From assembly GCA_048213135.1 (NCBI GenBank), contig PS015493.1, forward strand, positions 1-23,552: a stretch of DNA of 23,552 bases, written 5' to 3'. Both the position numbers and the translations under genes were made by a program. Under the pieces are notes generated by a model that was given only the letters and a program-made list of their open reading frames with translations, had not been told where the DNA came from and searched no databases. This DNA comes from Reclinomonas americana ATCC 50394. Lineage: Eukaryota > Jakobida > Jakobea > Jakobida. Positions 10,101-18,186 of this stretch are shown piece by piece; position 1 is the first letter of the stretch, and every line of letters starts with the position of its first letter.

Positions 10101-11963
10101 TCAGAGGACACGATGCGCATCACGGAGCTGCTGAAGACGCAGATGCACAACTTTGTCGATGAGTCGCTGACCAAGTTCTTTGGTCCGCTGGTGGGGTGCA
10201 TCAAGAAGTACGAGCCGAAGATCAAGCTGCAGTTTGAAGGTTTGTCGAGGGAAAGGGGATGAAGGGAAAGGGGATGAAGGGAAAGGGGATGAAGGGAAAG
10301 GGGATGAAGGGAAAGGGGATGAAGGGAAAGGGGATGAAGGGAAAGGGGATGAAGGGAACGAAGGGAAAGAGGATGAGGGGAAGGGGGATGAAGGTAAAGG
10401 GGATGAAGGGAACAAAGGGAAAGAGGATGAGGGGAAAGGGGATGAAGGAGAAGGGGATGAAGGGAAAGGGGATGAAGGGAAAGAGGATGAAGGGAAAGGG
10501 AAGGGGATGAAGGGAAAGGGAGGGAGGTAAGGGGATGAAGGGAAAGGGGACGAAGGGAAAGGGAAGGGGATGAAGGGAAAGGGAGGGAGGTAAGGGGAAA
10601 GGGAAGGAAATATGGTGTGGGAGAGTATGCGATAGAGACGCAAGAGGGAGACGAGGGTTGGCCCGGAAAGGGAGGTCAAAGAGAGGATAGGCGTGGGTTA
10701 GTCACAGCGAGTGCAGATGGGCGTGACATGTATCATGTGTGACGGTGGCAGAGGATGATTCGAGATGCTGTGTCTGTGAGAGTGTGTTTTAAAATGTTAA
10801 TCAAATGCAGCCAATCGGGACGATGTCAATGAGCGGATCCGCGACGAAAACCTGCAGAAAGTCGACGAACGTTTCGTCAAACCCCACACATGTGTGTCTC
10901 TACTCTGATGGCTGACAGTAATGGATGGGGTGCAGGGGAGATCCAGGGTGTCGTGCACCAATTCGCCGACTCGTGGAAGGCCAACATTGAGCAGATGCAT
11001 CGCGAGGTCATGGTGTTGTTCTCCAACTTCCGAACGGGATTGGAGATTCTGAATGGAGTTGCGTTGGATGAGGAGAGAGGCAGAGGGAGTGAGAGGGGAT
11101 TGAGAGGGAAAGGGGAAGGGGAGGGAGAGAGCGAGGAGAAAGAGAGGGAGAGGAGAGAGGAGAAGGAGAGAGGGTAAGGAGAGGGAGAGAACGATATGCT
11201 GACAGAGCGAATACAGTCAACGATCTGGTGCGGAAAGAAATAGTGGAGAGAATGGCGAGGAGCATTCGACAGAGAGAATCGAAACCAGAGCAGTGGTGCA
11301 TGCAAGAGGAGAGGAAACAGAGACAGAGGGTGTCGTGATCTTCGGAACACGACAATTATGGATGCAAGAGGCAAAGAAGTCGAGAAGCATGCGACAGATA
11401 GAAATACAATTAGAGCGATTGCATTCTTGCATCTTCAGAATAGAGAATCGTGCTCACCAGAGCACTCGTGACAGCTGAGTCGATAACCGTGTGAAAGTGA
11501 ACGCAGTACACGCACATGAGCAGTCGAGGAGCATCTGTTGAGAACAGCGACACCAGTGCGACTGTCGTGTAAGCCAGAGGGGCCGAATTAGAAAGAATGG
11601 AGGATAAGAAGAGTCAGCGACGCGTGAAGAATTGTTCTTGCTCCTTCGCCAACTGACTCACATGTTCTCCTCTTTGCTCCGCAGGTGCTCACCCAGTTGA
11701 TGATTTACAACACACGATTGGAGAAGATTGTGTCGGCAGTTGCGTCGCTCATGATTTGCTGTTTTGTGTGTTCCAGCTTGAACTCATTACGTGGGCGTTG
11801 CAGTGTTGGACGCATCCGCCGTTCCGCACCTCCATGGTTCGCCTGCCCTCTGCATTCTCACCAGCATGTGCCGCTCCCTCATTTCCACTCTTTCCTCCCT
11901 CTCGCGCAGGTCTCCAACAACGTCATTAGGTTCGAGTTCAAGACGTACACCAAGGATTTGTGA
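5649..11963 (+). CDS. VPS52: Vps52-family subunit of the GARP/EARP tethering complex
   Basis: Vps52 joins Vps51, Vps53 and Vps54 (GARP) or Vps50 (EARP) to tether endosome-derived vesicles at the trans-Golgi or recycling endosomes. Exons: 5649-5669, 5739-6182, 7279-7356, 7427-7502, 7583-7764, 7826-7887, 7952-8120, 8195-8347, 8414-8497, 8560-8583, 8706-8764, 8833-8991, 9304-9418, 9494-9727, 9792-9923, 10005-10239, 10811-10891, 10936-11057, 11685-11738, 11777-11836, 11910-11963. Phases agree throughout and give 866 codons with the TGA. Residues 1-155 are Ser/Gly/Pro-rich and low complexity, which makes the protein longer than the usual 700-odd. The coiled-coil core follows at about 156-290, with DYISVGEDVASLHLSIRQCD and LKHLQDQS-like text (EIKHLQDQSYTMNIKLKNR). 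Later hallmarks: KKPKVNLQIYQQHSLVRYKF, DDIFMHVFSKT, DAVGIMLLARLMHHFHVV, DVHPHY (end of exon 14), MIFLINNFDLI. These follow the Vps52/Sac2 family in order. The 20-N gap after 8585 falls at a GT that I take as the exon 10 donor. Neighbours do not suggest a shared pathway. Confidence 0.93.
6320..6508. repeat. 17-bp minisatellite, about 11 copies, running into a gap
   Basis: The unit is CTCGCTGTCGCTCTCTC, repeated almost perfectly until the N run starts at 6509. Because 17 is not a multiple of 3, it cycles through all frames and is not coding. Confidence 0.92.
6509..7002. other. Assembly gap (494 N)
   Basis: Bounded by the 17-bp minisatellite on the left and a TC tract on the right. It lies inside VPS52 intron 2, so no coding sequence is expected to be missing. 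Confidence 0.98.
7003..7116. repeat. TC dinucleotide tract
   Basis: An almost pure (TC)n run of roughly 110 bp, with a few CG interruptions at its left end, directly after the gap. Confidence 0.95.
8586..8605. other. Assembly gap (20 N, arbitrary size)
   Basis: It follows GATGT at the end of VPS52 exon 10. Reading the GT as a donor makes exon 10 phase 0, as exon 11 requires, so the missing DNA is probably only intron sequence. A (CTGT)n run follows at 8624-8655. Confidence 0.9.
10252..10605. repeat. 15-bp minisatellite in VPS52 intron 16
   Basis: The unit is GGGAAAGGGGATGAA. About seven perfect copies start the array and it then degenerates to the right, with variants carrying GAGG or AACA. 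It starts 12 bases after the exon 16 donor (GAAG|GTTTGT). Because 15 is a multiple of 3 it leaves an open frame of Lys-Gly-Asp-Glu-Gly repeats, but exon 17 (10811) joins exon 16 without it. Confidence 0.92.
11058..11684 (+). other. VPS52 intron 18 with a degenerate about 125-bp duplication
   Basis: The donor is GGA|GTTGCG and the acceptor TCCGCAG|GTGCTC. The left part is GAG-rich. A diverged direct duplication follows, with AGCATTCGACAGAGAGAA at 11261 and AGCATGCGACAGATAGAA at 11386. I see no gene on either strand. Confidence 0.75.
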
Positions 11964-12055
11964 AGACGGCGACACGTGCTCGCCTGCACAACGGCAAGAA
12001 ATGAATCGCAGTATGGAGGGATTCTATTTTTCTCTCTCGTTGTTTACTCGTGCAC
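11964..12055. other. Convergent 3' intergenic spacer of VPS52 and IF-3
   Basis: Only 92 bp separate the TGA of VPS52 from the TAG of the minus-strand IF-3 gene. I find no AATAAA in either direction. The 3' untranslated regions must be very short or must overlap. Confidence 0.8.
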
Positions 12056-12396
12056 CTATGTCGATGACGCTGGAGGCGCCGGTGGTTCTGGCGCCGAGGG
12101 GGCGGCGGCCGCAGCTGCAGCCTTGCGTTTGTTTGCAGCACCACTGCCACTGCTGTGGGTGGCCGGCAGCAGGAACACAAACGAGCTGGCAAGTTCGTGG
12201 CGCATCGCGCCGTCGACGCGAGCGTCGTTGACCAGGAGTGGGTGGGTGAGCAGTTTCTGCAGCATGGGGGTGCTCTCCTCGGGCTTGCCCTTGACTTGCA
12301 GTTTGACTCGGTGGCCGCGGGTGAGCATCTGTGGTGGGGAAGGGTGGGCGAGGGGGAAGGGTGGGCACGGGGGAAGGGTGGGTGGGAAGGGAGACG

Positions 12397-12436
<40 letters not shown>

Positions 12437-13532
12437 GAGAGAGAGAGAGACGACGACGGACGGAAGGAGGAGGACGAGAGAGACGAGTAGACGACGACGT
12501 AGTAGTAAGAGTAGTAGGTACGGGTACGGGAACGGGTACGGGTCGGCGGTACGGNNNNNNNNNNNNNNNNNNNNNNNNNNNNNNNNNNNNNNNNNNNNNN
12601 NNNNNNNNNNNNNNNNNNNNNNNNNNNNNNNNNNNNNNNNNNNNNNNNNNNNNNNNNNNNNNNNNNNNNNNNNNNNNNNNNNNNNNNNNNNNNNNNNNNN
12701 NNNNNNNNNNNNNNNNNNNNNNNNNNNNNNNNNNNNNNNNNNNNNNNNNNNNNNNNNNNNNNNNNNNNNNNNNNNNNNNNNNNNNNNNNNNNNNNNNNNN
12801 NNNNNNNNNNNNNNNNNNNNNNNNNNNNNNNNNNNNNNNNNNNNNNNNNNNNNNNNNNNNNNNNNNNNNNNNNNNNNNNNNNNNNNNNNNNNNNNNNNNN
12901 NNNNNNNNNNNNNNNNNNNNNNNNNNNNNNNNNNNNNNNNNNNNNNNNNNNNNNNNNNNNNNNNNNNNNNNNNNNNNNNNNNNNNNNNNNNNNNNNNNNN
13001 NNNNNNNNNNNNNNNNNNNNNNNNNNNNNNNNNNNNNNNNNNNNNNNNNNNNNNNNNNNNNNNNNNNNNNNNNNNNNNNNNNNNNNNNNNNNNNNNNNNN
13101 NNNNNNNNNNNNNNNNNNNNNNNNNNNNNNNNNNNNNNNNNNNNNNNNNNNNNNNNNNNNNNNNNNNNNNNNNNNNNNNNNNNNNNNNNNNNNNNNNNNN
13201 NNNNNNNNNNNNNNNNNNNNNNNNNNNNNNNNNNNNNNNNNNNNNNNNNNNNNNNNNNNNNNNNNNNNNNNNNNNNNNNNNNNNNNNNNNNNNNNNNNNN
13301 NNNNNNNNNNNNNNNNNNNNNNNNNNNNNNNNNNNNNNNNNNNNNNNNNNNNNNNNNNNNNNNNNNNNNNNNNNNNNNNNNNNNNNNNNNNNNNNNNNNN
13401 NNNNNNNNNNNNNNNNNNNNNNNNNNNNNNNNNNNNNNNNNNNNNNNNNNNNNNNNNNNNNNNNNNNNNNNNNNNNNNNNNNNNNNNNNNNNNNNNNNNN
13501 NNNNNNNNNNNNNNNNNNNNNNNNNNNNNNNN

Positions 13533-13601
<69 letters not shown>

Positions 13602-16600
13602 GCCCTATCCCCTGTGTGCCTTGCAAGGTCTCAGAGAGGGAGAGAGAAAGGAGTGCAACCGAGCCGGGAAAGGAGGAAGGCAGATGCAGTAGCAGCGATT
13701 GAAGATAGTGGTCGACGGGGAAAGTGGCGCTGGCGTGAGCGAATCAACAGAGAAGAGGGCGCTAGGTATGTGGAGTAGGAAGACCGAGATAGAAGGACGA
13801 GTGAGAAGAGGGTGAACGGAAGCAGTAGCAGCGAGTAAAAGTAGTGGTCTGACAGGAGAAGGTGGTGCGATGGAGAGGATGGTGACGAAGAGGAAGGAGA
13901 AGGGCCACGGGGGAAGGGAAAGCGTGAGTGGGAAGAGTGAGAAGAGGGTGAAGGAATGCGGAGACAGCGAGTAAAAGTAGTGGTCTGACAGGAGAAGGTG
14001 GTGCGATGGACAAGATTGTGACGAAGTGGAAGGAGAAGGGAAATGAGGGGAGGGCAGAGTGAGATGAGAAGGTGAACGAATTCAGAGGCAGCAGCGTCGC
14101 GTACAACAGAGGACGGCCCGCACTTCCCCTGCACCACTGCTCACCTCCGCCACTCGCGACAACTTGGTCTCCATGTCGTGCACGGCGATGCGCGGCGTCA
14201 ACCGCACCTCCTTCAGCGTGTTCACTCGCTGGAGGGTCGACTTCTTCCGCGAGTCACCCTGCTTTCGTCGCGACTCGAACACGAAGTGTCGGTAGTCCAT
14301 GATCTTGCACACCGGTGATGGGGACTCGCTGTTCATCTGAAGGACAAGGATGTATGTATGAGTGGAAGGAGAGGAGCAACAGGGTGAGCGGCACAGAGCA
14401 CGCTTCCACAATTGCTGACATCGGCACAAACATAGAGAGGAAGATAAGAATGTCAAGATCACTTACTGGCGCTTACGCGCAGAAGAATGGGGAAAAGCGG
14501 CCCTCTGCATAAGGAGACAGAGAGCGACACAGACCAATGCAGGATCTCGTGGTTGACAAGAGTTGGGTGACACAATTTGGCCTTCTTGCTTTCTAAATGC
14601 GACAGACAAACAGAATGAAAGGCGCCAAGCGTTCTGCATGTACGTGCTGTCCTCTATGTACTCTCACAAGAAGAAACGACCAGACAGTGCAGTTACACAC
14701 TCGTGCGCTGCATTCTCAACGCGACAGGAAGAAGGAAACAAATAGCGAGATCGCAGAGTGCTCATCTTCTACCCGCTGTTGAACGAGCAGACAGCGCAAC
14801 GTCGCAAAAATGCGCCACTTGTCGTTGCATTCTCAACGCGAAAGACAGGACAGCCAGAGAGCTTTCTGCACGTGAGCACTGCTCTCTGCAACTACACAAT
14901 CTAACCCCCTTTGTCAAAGAGGGAGATCGAAGAAGTAGTCGTCGTCTCTGCAACAAATTCGCCAGACATATAAACAGTGACCATGTTCCTTGCTTGCCCA
15001 TCGCGACAGACAGAAGAGAGCGTTCTACTGCCACCCGCACCGCCTCTCAGCAAACAGAGAGACAGCGCAAGTACCCCAGCTTCCGTGCTTTCTCAACTCG
15101 ATAGGAAGAAGGAAGAAAAACAACGAGATCGAAGAGCAGTCGTCGTCTCAGCAGCAAACTCAACAGCCATATAGACAGTGCCCCATGTTCCTTGCTTGCC
15201 CGTCGCGACAAACAGAAGAGAGCGTTCTACTGCCCCCGTGTCTCTCAGTAAACAGAGAAACAGCGCAAGTACCCCAGCATCCGTGCTTTCTCAACTCGAT
15301 AGGAAGAAGGAAGCAAAACAACGAGATAGAAGAGCAGTCGTCGTTTCAGCAACAAATTCACCAGACATATACAGTGCCCCATGTTCCTTGCTTGCCCATC
15401 GCGACAAACAGAAGAGAGCGTTCTACTGTCCCCCGTGCGCCGCCTCTCAGCAAACAGAGAGACAGCGCAAGAACCCCAGCTTCCGTGCTTTCTCAACTCG
15501 ATAGGAAGAAGGAGGCAAAACAACGAGATCGAAGAGCAGTCGTCGTCTCAGCAACAAATTCACCAGACATACAGACAGTGACCATGTTCCTTGCTTGCCC
15601 ATCGCGACAAACAGAAGAGAGCGTTCTACTGCCCCGTGTCTCTCAGTAAACAGAGACAGCGCAAGTACCGCAGCTTCCGTGCTTTCTCGACTCGATAGGA
15701 AGAAGGAAGCAAAACAACGAGATCGAAGAGCAGTCGTCGTCTCAGCAACAAATTCAACAGCCATATAGACAGGCGCATGTTCCTTGCTTGCCCATCGACA
15801 GACAGAAGAGAGCGTTCTACTGCCCCCTTGCACCGCCTCTCAGCAAACAGAGAGACAGCGCAAGTACCGCAGCTGCCGTGCTTTCTCGACTCGATAGGAA
15901 GAAGGAAGCATAACAACGAGATCGAAGAGCAGTCGTCGTCTCAGCAGCAAACTCAACAGACATGTAGACAGTGCCCCATGTTCCTTGGTTGCCAATCGCG
16001 ACAAGACAGAAGAGAGCGTTCTACTGCCCCCGTGCACCGCTCTCAGCAAACAGAGAGACAGCGCAAGAACCCCAGCTTCCGTGCTTTCTCGAAAAGGAAA
16101 ACAAAACAACGCGCTCTATCCGTCCCTCTCGTCCACCCTTCTTTCTCTCTCTCTCTCTCTCCCTCCCTCCCTCCCTCCCTCACACTAACCTGCACCAAAT
16201 CCAATCTCTGCGCCCGGGCCATGGCCAGCGCCTCCTGCAACGGAATCGCCGCCGCCAGCAGCTTTCCATCCTCNNNNNNNNNNNNNNNNNNNNTGAGCCC
16301 ACCAGTCGCACCATGGACGCACGAATCGCACTGTTGACAGGACGCGACTGCTTCAAGCTCTTCTCCTCTTCTCCATCATCATCATCATCATCATTATCAT
16401 CGTTGTCGTCGTCATTGTCTGCATTGTCGTCGGCTTTGCGTGCGTGAGTGGTGAGCAGTGGAGAGCGCTTGCGAGGGGTGGGAGTGGCGTCGGAGCGCGT
16501 GGAGAAGGCCATCTGGAGAGGGAGAGGGAGAGGAGAGGGGGGGAGAGTGAGTGAAGGGAAGGTGTGTGAGTGAGTGGGTGCAGGAGTGAGCAAGTGCGTG

Positions 16601-17300
16601 TGGTGTGTGTGTGTGTGTGTGAGAGAGAGTGAGTGAGTGAGTGAGTGAGTGAGTGAGTGAGTGAGTGTGAGTGTGTGAGTAAGTGAGTGTGAGTGTGTGT
16701 ATGTGTAAGAGCGAGAGTGAGTGAGGAGAATGCAGTGAGTGAGTGAGTGAGTGTGCGAGTGAGTGAGTGAGTGAGTGAGTGTGTGTGTGAGAGTGTGTGT
16801 GTGTGTGTGTGTGTGTGAATGTGTGTGTGTATGTGTAAGAGCGAGAGTGAGAGAGGAGAATGCAGTGAGGGAAGGCATTGCCCTTTCTTTCTGTATGTGT
16901 GAGAGGGAGCGAGAGACAGTGTGTGTATGTGTGTGAGAGAGTGACAATGCAAGAGAATTAGCATGCAGCTTCTCTCTCCCTCTCTCTCACTCTCTCTCTC
17001 TCTCNNNNNNNNNNNNNNNNNNNNNNNNNNNNNNNNNNNNNNNNNNNNNNNNNNNNNNNNNNNNNNNNNNNNNNNNNNNNNNNNNNNNNNNNNNNNNNNN
17101 NNNNNNNNNNNNNNNNNNNNNNNNNNNNNNNNNNNNNNNNNNNNNNNNNNNNNNNNNNNNNNNNNNNNNNNNNNNNNNNNNNNNNNNNNNNNNNNNNNNN
17201 NNNNNNNNNNNNNNNNNNNNNNNNNNNNNNNNNNNNNNNNNNNNNNNNNNNNNCCTCTCTCTCTCTCTCTCTCTCCTCCTCCTCTCTCTCTCTCTCTCTC

Positions 17301-17350
<50 letters not shown>

Positions 17351-17446
17351 TGCACTCACCGCCATCCATCTCCGGCCTGCGGGCGCTGTCAACTCCGACC
17401 ATGTGGCCACTGGTCGTGAGAGAGAGCGAAGAAGCGCGCAAAACAT
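12056..17446 (-). CDS. Organellar (probably mitochondrial) translation initiation factor IF-3
   Basis: IF-3 binds the small ribosomal subunit, keeps it apart from the large subunit and checks initiator-tRNA pairing. Exons: 17360-17446, 16190-16512, 14145-14336, 12056-12328, all phase 0. Exon 1 encodes MFCALLRSLSRPVATWSEL and continues Arg-rich with one acidic residue, which looks like a mitochondrial targeting peptide. Exon 2 first encodes a long Asp/Glu run, then the IF3-N domain: VNSAIRASMVRLVGS, then EDGKLLAAAIPLQEALAMA and RAQRLDLVQ. Exon 3 carries the domain hinge with the family signature SPVCKIMDYRHFVFESRRKQ, then KEVRLTPRIAVHDMETKLSR. Exon 4 is the IF3-C domain: MLTRGHRVKLQVKGK, then a degenerate helix and ELASSFVFLLPA, with an Ala/Pro-rich tail. 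The length is about 284 aa. A 20-N gap (16274-16293) interrupts exon 2; removing it leaves 303 nt, exactly in frame. A plastid address cannot be excluded, but the targeting peptide looks mitochondrial. Confidence 0.9.
12397..12452. repeat. GA dinucleotide-rich tract
   Basis: (GA)n runs broken by GGAG, on the plus strand, left of the large gap. A short CGGGTACGGG-type repeat at 12517-12554 leads directly into the N run. Confidence 0.9.
12555..13532. other. Assembly gap (978 N)
   Basis: Bounded on the left by a GGTACGGG-type repeat and on the right by a TC tract. It is inside IF-3 intron 3. Confidence 0.98.
13533..13600. repeat. TC dinucleotide tract
   Basis: An almost pure (TC)n run directly after the gap, with a few interruptions. 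Confidence 0.93.
13660..14080. repeat. Tandem repeat, 137 bp x 3, in IF-3 intron 3
   Basis: The marker GTAGTGGTCTGACAGGAGAA occurs at 13841 and again at 13978, with a diverged form (ATAGTGGTCGACGGGGAAAG) near 13704. This gives a constant spacing of 137 bp. The two right-hand copies are very close over GGTGGTGCGATGGA and the GTGACGAAG part that follows. Confidence 0.85.
14337..16189 (-). other. IF-3 intron 2, mostly tandem repeat
   Basis: The intron runs from the donor CTGGTGCAG|GTTAGT (minus strand) to the acceptor CCTTCAG|ATGAAC, and is about 1.85 kb. The right two thirds are a satellite-like array. The left part (about 14600-14960) holds related fragments, such as GCATTCTCAACGCGA at 14709 and 14827. 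No gene is supported; open frames here follow the repeat. Confidence 0.8.
14975..16105. repeat. Tandem array, about 200 bp x 6, in IF-3 intron 2
   Basis: The marker CCATGTTCCTTGCTTGCC recurs at 14981, 15183, 15379, 15582, 15775 (CGCATG variant) and 15976, at spacings of 193-203 bp. Each unit then contains AGAAGAGAGCGTTCTACTG, CAGCAAACAGAGAGACAGCG, TTCCGTGCTTTCTC and GAGATCGAAGAGCAGTCGTC in the same order. Copies look about 90% alike by eye. Confidence 0.95.
16274..16293. other. Assembly gap (20 N) inside IF-3 exon 2
   Basis: It falls between the codons for VRLVGS and EDGKLL of the IF3-N domain. The family runs through this point with no extra residues, so the flanking contigs probably abut with nothing missing. 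Confidence 0.95.
17005..17253. other. Assembly gap (249 N)
   Basis: TC tracts on both sides; inside IF-3 intron 1. Confidence 0.98.
17254..17348. repeat. TC dinucleotide-rich tract
   Basis: (TC)n broken by CCTCCTCC, ending 12 bases before IF-3 exon 1. Confidence 0.93.
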
Positions 17447-18186
17447 TGCGAGTGTGTGTGTAAGAACAGAGTGAAATTTTGACTAAGTGCGCGGAGAAAT
17501 ACTCTGAGTTTGCGAGAGAGGATGGCGGTGAGTGCTGTGTGAGTGAGTGAGAGTGTGAGTGTGTGTGTGTGAGAGAGAGAGAGAGGAGAGCGTGTGTGTG
17601 TGTTTGCGAGAGAATGTCTTATCTCTTTTCTCTCATTCACTCGTGCTTGTTGTTGCTCTTGTGTATATGAGAGTGAAGCGCAGTCAGAGAGAGAGAGAGA
17701 GCACGCACTCTGCCTGTTCTGTGACTGAAAGTGCATGATTGCAGTCAACTCATCTTACACACACTCACTCTCAGTCATACACACTCACGCACTCACACTC
17801 GCACACACTCTCTCTCACTCATACACTCTTCACTCACAAACACACACACTTCACTCAATCGCTCACAAACACTCATCCTTCCCTCACTCCTCACTCCCCT
17901 CACTCCCCTCACCCCCCTCACTCCCTCTCCTCCCTCAGTCCCCTCACTCACCCCACTCACGCTCTCTCTCTCTCCCTCACCCTCCCTTCTCTCTCTCCTT
18001 CCTCTCTCTCACGCCCTCCTCTCTCTCTCTCACGCCCTCCTCTCTCTCTCTCACGCTCCTCCCTCTCCCTTCTCCCTTCTCCCTTCACCTCCCTTCTCCC
18101 TCACTCGCCTCCTTTCTCACTCACCACTCCCCTCTCACTCCCCTCTCTCACCGCCCTCTCTCTCTCTCTTCCCTCCTCCTCCTCAG
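17447..18186. promoter_or_regulatory. Divergent region between IF-3 and the PH-domain gene
   Basis: It should hold both promoters and probably the unidentified first exon(s) of the PH gene. The left part has GTGA/GTGT repeats (17540-17605) and the right part (17755-18185) is an almost pure C/T/A stretch made of CACTC and CTCTC words. The acceptor CTCCTCCTCAG at 18186 closes it. I could not choose a start codon. Confidence 0.5.

Larger units (their letters stand above)
12329..14144 (-). other. IF-3 intron 3, with gap and repeats
   Basis: It runs from the donor GGCGGAG|GTGAGC to the acceptor CCACCACAG|ATGCTC. Contents: GGGAAGGGTGGGC repeats at 12335-12395, GA tracts, an N run at 12555-13532, TC tracts and a 137-bp tandem repeat. 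No gene is seen. Confidence 0.8.
16513..17359 (-). other. IF-3 intron 1, GTGA repeats, TC tracts and gap
   Basis: The donor is ATGGCG|GTGAGTG and the acceptor CTCTCCAG|ATGGCC (minus strand). Plus-strand contents: (GTGA)n and (GT)n at 16557-16960, including a duplicated block (ATGTGTAAGAGCGAGAGTGA near 16700 and 16830), then TC tracts around the N run at 17005-17253. No gene. Confidence 0.85.

Noticed and set aside
10180-10530. Lys-Gly-Asp-Glu-Gly repeat protein
   Set aside because: It is the 15-bp minisatellite of VPS52 intron 16; the flanking exons join without it.
14990-15649. 219-codon open frame in the 200-bp array
   Set aside because: It shifts frame between copies and exists on several frames of both strands. 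It is a by-product of the repeat.
14975-16105. CRISPR-like array
   Set aside because: The whole 200-bp unit is repeated; there are no short repeats separated by unique spacers, and the setting is a eukaryotic intron.
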